Source: Thermoleophilia bacterium
Lineage (GTDB): Bacteria; Actinomycetota; Thermoleophilia; RBG-16-64-13
Assembly (NCBI GenBank): GCA_027493445.1
Contig: JAOSKU010000001.1
Coordinates: forward strand, 3,430,822 to 3,494,821
Direction of reading: 5' to 3'
Length of the DNA stretch: 64,000 nucleotides
In this document: positions 60,060 through 64,000 of the stretch, piece after piece
How positions within the stretch are numbered: the first letter of the stretch is position 1
Layout of the letters: each line of letters opens with the position of its first letter
Position numbers and translations under genes: made by a program
Notes under the pieces: generated by a model
What the model saw: the letters and a program-made list of their open reading frames with translations, nothing else
Told to the model about the DNA's origin: nothing
The model's database searches: none

Positions 60060-60883
60060 ACGCCGCCGAGCTGCGCCTCCTGCTGGAGGGCGTCCGCGAC
60101 GGACGCATCGACCTGGAGCACGCCCAGACCAGGCTCTCCCGCCTGCCCTATGAGGAGCTCGGTTTCGCTCAGCTCGACCACCACCGCACGCTGCGTCGGG
60201 GCTACGGCGAGGCCGTCTTCTGCACAGGCAAGACCACCGACCAGGTGATCGAGATCGCCGAGCGCATGATCGCCTACGGGCACACGAACGTCCTCGCCAC
60301 CCGGGCGCGGCCCGAGGTGCTGGACGCCCTCGAGGAGCTGGTGCCCGTCCGGCTTCACCGCGAGGCATCTTTGGTGGTCATCAACCCCCGGGAGATCCCG
60401 CTGCAAGGTCTCATCTGCGTGTGTTCGGCGGGCACATCCGACATCCCCGTGGCCGAGGAGGCGGCAGTCACCGCCGAGACCTTGGGCAGCCGGGTGGAGC
60501 GTCTCTACGATGTTGGGGTGGCCGGTATCCATCGTTTGCTGGCCAAAGGGGATGTCATCGCCCGGGCCAACGCCATCGTAGCGGTGGCCGGCATGGAGGG
60601 AGCCCTGGCCAGCGTCATCGGTGGACTGGCGCCCTGCCCGGTGATCGCCGTGCCCACCAGCGTGGGTTACGGAGCCAGTCTGGGCGGTCTGGCCGCCCTG
60701 CTGGCCATGCTGAACTCCTGTTCGCCCGGGGTCTCGGTGGTCAACATCGACAACGGCTACGGGGCCGGATACCAGGCCAACATGATCAACCAGCTCGCTG
60801 TGGGCGGTGGAGCGCGCGCCCACGACACGGCCACCGGCGGCCCAGCGGGAGGCGGGTCGGAGAGCGCCGCCGACACGTCCTGA
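60056..60883 (+). CDS. larB: LarB, pyridinium-3,5-biscarboxylic acid mononucleotide synthase
   Basis: A 275-aa AIR-carboxylase-like protein that carboxylates and hydrolyses nicotinic acid adenine dinucleotide, the first step of nickel-pincer cofactor synthesis. Family blocks include the N-terminal LLEGVRDGRIDLEHAQTRL, CSAGTSDIPVAEEAA, YDVGVAGIHRLL, VAVAGMEGALASVIGGL, PTSVGYGAS and NIDNGYGAGYQA. The C-terminal tail is low complexity. The ATG overlaps the larE stop. larC and a LarA-type enzyme are not in the window. Genes to the right are convergent. Confidence 0.93.
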   Translation: MNAAELRLLLEGVRDGRIDLEHAQTRLSRLPYEELGFAQLDHHRTLRRGYGEAVFCTGKTTDQVIEIAERMIAYGHTNVLATRARPEVLDALEELVPVRLHREASLVVINPREIPLQGLICVCSAGTSDIPVAEEAAVTAETLGSRVERLYDVGVAGIHRLLAKGDVIARANAIVAVAGMEGALASVIGGLAPCPVIAVPTSVGYGASLGGLAALLAMLNSCSPGVSVVNIDNGYGAGYQANMINQLAVGGGARAHDTATGGPAGGGSESAADTS

Positions 60884-60993
60884 AGGGCGTGGCGGGTGAG
60901 TATTGAAGGCTCGGCTTTGGCAGCTCGTGCTTCGGGTGCCCGTCGCGGACCCGCGAGCCGCCCGGTCGTTGGGCGCCGCTCATTGCCTTGTCG

Positions 60994-61470
60994 TCAGCGG
61001 GCGGCCTCGGTCACCTCGGCGCTATGGCTGATGGCAATCGCTCCCCGCACGCTCATGGCCGCCGGGCAGCGATCCAGGTACACGGCCAGCGCCTCGTCAA
61101 CGGCGCCGCCGGTGCCCGGCGGCACACGGAGGGTGTAGCACACCCGGATCTGGGTAATACGCAGGACTCCGTCCACATCTTCGATGTCGCCTTCGACATC
61201 GGCCCGGAAGCGGTCGGCACCGGTGGGAATCTTGTGTGTCGCCAGCACCCCGGCCAGCGTCCCCATCATTCAGCCACCGATGGCGCCCACGATGTGGTCG
61301 AGGGTGGCGGCGTGCTCCTCCTCGGGCTCGACCTTGTAGAAACGCTTGATGCCGCCGTGGACCCCGTAGTAGACGGGGTGGTCGAGTCCGGTGATCAGAG
61401 CCTTGCGTGTGGGGCCGTTCTCCCGGGTTATGGTGATCTTCGACGTGTGCACCAAGGTGCCCATTCTCAT
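60994..61470 (-). CDS. OsmC-family protein, probable selenoprotein (Sec67)
   Basis: Read through one in-frame UGA, this is a 158-aa OsmC/Ohr-fold protein. The first 66 residues (starting MRMGTLVHTSK) end with LDHIVGAIGG. A TGA codon follows, then MMGTLAGVLATHKIP and a complete second half with the partner Cys135 in LDRCPAAMSVRGAI. Homologues have Cys directly after the GG motif (GALGGCLTGT-type), so the UGA falls exactly on the peroxidatic Cys. No frame change is present. OsmC-like selenoproteins are a known class. ATG 61470 overlaps the FAD-oxidase stop (ATGA) and has ACAGGAG upstream. It probably reduces peroxides. Confidence 0.8.
61270..61272 (-). other. UGA codon probably recoded as selenocysteine
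   Basis: In-frame TGA at codon 67 of the OsmC-family gene, at the position of the catalytic Cys. A short GTG-CTGGCGA-CAC hairpin with GG in its loop lies 21 nt downstream (61236-61248) and is a weak SECIS candidate; a longer GC stem can also form. No selA, selB or selC gene is in the window. Confidence 0.7.
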
Positions 61471-63143
61471 CTCCTGTCCGTCGCGGGCGTCTTGTCCGCC
61501 GGGATGGTCCTGTCCGCCGGGAGCGTGGAATAGAGCCGGTCTCCGATGTTGTTGGGATCGAGGGCCTCCTTGATCTTCCTCTGGAACTCGAAGACGGCGG
61601 GCTGGTTGGCGGCGGCGAGCGAAGCCCAGACCTGCTCGTCGGTCTTGCTGAGCTCCAGGTAGAGGGCTTCCTTGCCGGGAGGGAAGCCGTACGAGGTCGC
61701 GTCCCTGACCGCGTCTTCCATGTGGCGCACGGCCGCCTTGGTCGATTCCCGGTCGTTGGGATCGTACGAGACGAACTGCTCGAGTCCCGTGCCGCCGCCT
61801 CCCGGAAAACCGCTTCCCGAGCCCATCATGGCATCGCCGCCGCACTGCACCAGCAGGCCGGAGGCGGCGTCTCGTTCCAGACCGGCGGAGGCGATGGGTA
61901 TGTAGCCTTTGACCCAGTCGGGCGTGCCCACCTGCATCCAGCTGCCGATGTAGCCTCCCGCCCACACGTAGTTGATGTGCTTGTGCCCGAGGCGCTGCAG
62001 GTACATGTTGGTGAACTCGGCCATGTCCTCCTCGGCGAAGCGTTTCACCTTCCAGCCACCCACCTCGGCCAGGATCGCGTCCAGGATCCTGTCTTGCAGC
62101 TCGATGTCTCGAACCGAGCGCCCGGCCATGATGAATTGGAACGAGATGCGCATCTCCTCGGTGAGCTCGCGCATGCCTGGCTCCTGGGCCATCCATTCCA
62201 CATCGTTCAGGGTCTTGGTGTGATCGTTGTACATAAGCCAGAAGGCCGGCGCCAGGTCGGCCCCCGCCAGGTTGAACTGGCGGTGGAAGACGTAGCCAAG
62301 CTCGTTGTCGTAGATCTGGTAGTAGAGGTCGGCCCAGGCATCCCAGGAGGGTACCGCCAAGGTGTAGACCCGGAAATGTTCGTGGATGGGCAGCCGGTAG
62401 GCGGGAACCGTTCCCCGGACCTTCCACTCCGTGGGCCCGGGCCAGTGGGTGAGCTTGACGGCGCACTTGGTGTAGACGCCCATCCCTCCCCGCGAGCCGA
62501 TGGTGCCGCGGCAGATGCCGCGCACGCTGGGCCCGGGCCCCTCTCCGCAGAACCATCCGTCGCCTGAGCCCAAGGATCCGGTACGCACGATCTCACCAGC
62601 CGGGGTGACCCACTCCAGGGCCAGCAGGTTTTCGGCGTTGCCGCCCATCCAGTAGGCCATGGGCCCCTGGCCGGCGTAGGCGCAGGAGCTGGCCAGGACG
62701 GAGCAGGAGGCTCCCGCTCCCGTGATGTTGATGTTGAGCCCCAGCTTCAAGGTCTCGGCCTGCAGCTGGGCCGCAATCACGTAGGGCTCGATCACCGCGA
62801 TCAGGTTCTTCTCGTCGATCTCGAGGATACGGTCCATGCGCCGCATGTCGAGCTGGAGGGTGGGGGCGTCGCTCTGGGGGGCCGCGAAGTGGTACCAGCC
62901 GGTGGAAAGGGGTTTGACCTTGATTCTGTGCCGGTTGCACAGGCGGACGATGGTCTGCACTTCCTCGGTGGTCCGGGGCATGATCACCGCCACCGGCCGA
63001 GGCATGAAGTGGCTCTGCTCGGGGCGCACCAGGTCGGCCAGCACCTCGAAGGCGTAGGCATCGAGCACCACCGGATCGTCGGAGACGTTCTCGGCGCCGA
63101 CGATATCTTCCAGCTGCCGGTAGGTCTCTCGGCTAAGGGTCAC
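61467..63143 (-). CDS. FAD-linked oxidase (GlcD/D-lactate dehydrogenase-like)
   Basis: A 558-aa PCMH/vanillyl-alcohol-oxidase-family flavoprotein. The FAD domain has MPRPVAVIMPRTTEEVQ, the PLSTGWY loop and GSRGGMGVYTKCAVKL. The C-terminal FAD-oxidase domain runs to the end with PAVFEFQRKIKEALDPNNIGDRLY. Family members oxidise 2-hydroxy acids such as glycolate or D-lactate, or phenolic compounds (4-cresol-type). An Fe-S CCG-domain gene just upstream on the same strand is the usual electron acceptor. The larE-larB genes nearby make a lactate link possible, but the substrate is unknown. It overlaps the OsmC gene by ATGA. Confidence 0.87.
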   Translation of the reverse strand: MTLSRETYRQLEDIVGAENVSDDPVVLDAYAFEVLADLVRPEQSHFMPRPVAVIMPRTTEEVQTIVRLCNRHRIKVKPLSTGWYHFAAPQSDAPTLQLDMRRMDRILEIDEKNLIAVIEPYVIAAQLQAETLKLGLNINITGAGASCSVLASSCAYAGQGPMAYWMGGNAENLLALEWVTPAGEIVRTGSLGSGDGWFCGEGPGPSVRGICRGTIGSRGGMGVYTKCAVKLTHWPGPTEWKVRGTVPAYRLPIHEHFRVYTLAVPSWDAWADLYYQIYDNELGYVFHRQFNLAGADLAPAFWLMYNDHTKTLNDVEWMAQEPGMRELTEEMRISFQFIMAGRSVRDIELQDRILDAILAEVGGWKVKRFAEEDMAEFTNMYLQRLGHKHINYVWAGGYIGSWMQVGTPDWVKGYIPIASAGLERDAASGLLVQCGGDAMMGSGSGFPGGGGTGLEQFVSYDPNDRESTKAAVRHMEDAVRDATSYGFPPGKEALYLELSKTDEQVWASLAAANQPAVFEFQRKIKEALDPNNIGDRLYSTLPADRTIPADKTPATDRR

Positions 63144-63176
63144 CGCACTCCTCTCCTTGTGTCAGAAGATCTGGGA

Positions 63177-63270
63177 GGCTGTTGAAGAACGAAACATCGG
63201 CCGCCGGGCTGCTCTGGGCGGCGCCATGCGGCGTCCTCGGTCGCGCCCGTAACGCTGCTACGGGCGGGCT
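63177..63270. repeat. Dispersed palindromic repeat, left part only (copy 9)
   Basis: AGGCTGTTGAAGAACGAAAC begins the copy, with GCGGCGTCCTCGGTCGCGCC and GTAACGCTGCTACGG further on. The other terminus is missing. It fills the gap between the FAD oxidase and CCG-domain genes. Confidence 0.65.
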
Positions 63271-63291
63271 GCGAGAGCACCCCCGGCCGGG

Positions 63292-64000
63292 TCACAGGGC
63301 CTGCCTCACGAGCTCGAGCACGTCGAACACCCGCACGGGGGCGCGCCCGTCGCGCAACGCTTCGCTGAAGTTCTGCTCGCACCAGGGACAGGCACTTACC
63401 AGGGCGTCGGCTCCCGTGCTCTTGGCCTCCTCCACCCGCTCGGCGGCGGTCCAGGCGTTGAACTCCGGATAGGCCTCCCGCACCCCGCCGCCCGCACCGC
63501 AGCACCAGGCCGCCTCCCGGATGCGCTCCATCTCCACCAGCTCGATGCCGGGGATGGCCCGCAGGACGTCTCGCGGCGGTTCGTAGACTCCCTGGGCGCC
63601 GTTATAGCGCGGTCGCGGCGGATCGTAGACCACCGCCTGGCCGAAGATCTTCTTCTCGGCGCCTTCCCAGGGCACAAAGGGCTCGCCCTGCCGTCCCAGG
63701 TGGCAGGGGTCGTGGTAGGTGACCTTCAGGGGTACCGGAGTAGTGAACTCAAGGCGCCCCTCTCTGACCAAGCGGTCGACGAACTCCACCATGTGTATCG
63801 TTTCGACCCTCGAGCCCTCCCGGGCGTACAGGTGTTTGAAGGTGTGGTAGCAGTCGGCGCAGGGCGTCACCACGGTCTTGACGCCGGCATCTTCCCAGGC
63901 CCCGAGGACGCGCGCGGCCGTCCGCGCGAATTCCTCGCGGTAGCCCATGTGGTACACGCGCCCGCCGCAGCACTGTCCGTTGTCGAGCAGGCCGACATCA
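63292..64000 (-). CDS. Fe-S oxidoreductase with CCG domain (GlcF/HdrD-like), partial
   Basis: Runs off the right edge; the last 236 residues are visible. Two cysteine-rich CCG-type repeats are seen: GQCCGGRVYHMG with TPCADCYHTF and HDPCHLGR in the first, and WCCGAGGGVRE with SACPWCEQNF in the second. These bind a non-cubane or [4Fe-4S] cluster in heterodisulfide-reductase- and glycolate-oxidase-type complexes. It is upstream of the FAD oxidase on the same strand and likely passes its electrons to a menaquinone or ferredoxin pool. The N-terminal ferredoxin domain expected in GlcF lies outside the window. Confidence 0.9.
   Translation of the reverse strand, partial: DVGLLDNGQCCGGRVYHMGYREEFARTAARVLGAWEDAGVKTVVTPCADCYHTFKHLYAREGSRVETIHMVEFVDRLVREGRLEFTTPVPLKVTYHDPCHLGRQGEPFVPWEGAEKKIFGQAVVYDPPRPRYNGAQGVYEPPRDVLRAIPGIELVEMERIREAAWCCGAGGGVREAYPEFNAWTAAERVEEAKSTGADALVSACPWCEQNFSEALRDGRAPVRVFDVLELVRQAL

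Overview
The window is a GC-rich, densely packed stretch of genome from an anaerobic, probably monoderm bacterium, most likely an Actinomycetota relative. The support is indirect: a heliorhodopsin (a family known from monoderm prokaryotes), an S-layer-anchored deacetylase with Pro-Thr-rich linkers, many GTG/TTG starts, IclR regulators, and a large set of oxygen-sensitive W/Mo/Fe-S enzymes. No rRNA, tRNA or CRISPR array was seen.

Region 1 (1-7.9 kb): the N-terminus of a feruloyl-CoA-synthetase-like ligase, a RutB-like amidohydrolase and an SDR point left. Divergently, an acetoin/2-oxoacid dehydrogenase operon (E1 alpha, E1 beta, lipoyl-E2) is followed by an AhpD-like protein, LipB and a glycerol-dehydrogenase-like enzyme; no E3 is present. 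Region 2 (7.9-23.9 kb) is an aromatic-aldehyde/aromatic-CoA redox module: tungsten aldehyde:ferredoxin oxidoreductase with a MoaD-like protein, aryl-alcohol dehydrogenase, a three-subunit xanthine-dehydrogenase-type Mo hydroxylase, phenylacetate-CoA ligase, a UroD-fold protein, and a cytoplasmic Mo-bisPGD enzyme with MoaF and a ferredoxin subunit. Two closely related IclR regulators sit in it. Region 3 (23.9-27.1 kb) is a zur-znuACB-type metal uptake operon. Region 4 (27.1-46.9 kb) is general and accessory: a Tat-less reductive dehalogenase homologue, MscS channel, M48 protease, agmatinase-family enzyme, cation antiporters, DEAD-box helicase, heliorhodopsin, EamA exporter, DUF3786 Fe-S protein, GIY-YIG protein with its regulator, and the SLH-anchored deacetylase.

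Region 5 (47.0-59.0 kb) is the metabolic highlight. An IclR gene is followed by cupin, SDR, 3-hydroxyacyl-CoA-dehydrogenase-like, cyclase-family and BKACE genes, then both subunits of a pyrogallol-phloroglucinol transhydroxylase, a VapBC pair and an acetoacetyl-CoA synthetase. This set matches the anaerobic pyrogallol/phloroglucinol pathway step by step (transhydroxylation, ring reduction, ring hydrolysis, alcohol oxidation, acetyl-CoA-dependent cleavage of triacetate, acetoacetate activation). Region 6 (59.0-64.0 kb) has larE-larB and, on the other strand, an Fe-S CCG-domain subunit, a GlcD-like FAD oxidase and an OsmC-family gene with an in-frame UGA exactly where the catalytic Cys is expected: a probable selenoprotein.

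Two features cut across regions. At least nine copies of a palindromic, MITE-like repeat lie at gene ends; two have CTAG-type flanks, and several supply stop codons or C-terminal codons. Second, seven or more otherwise intact genes carry 1-nt frame changes, mostly in G/C homopolymers. These look like assembly errors rather than true pseudogenes, and the genes are annotated across the breaks.
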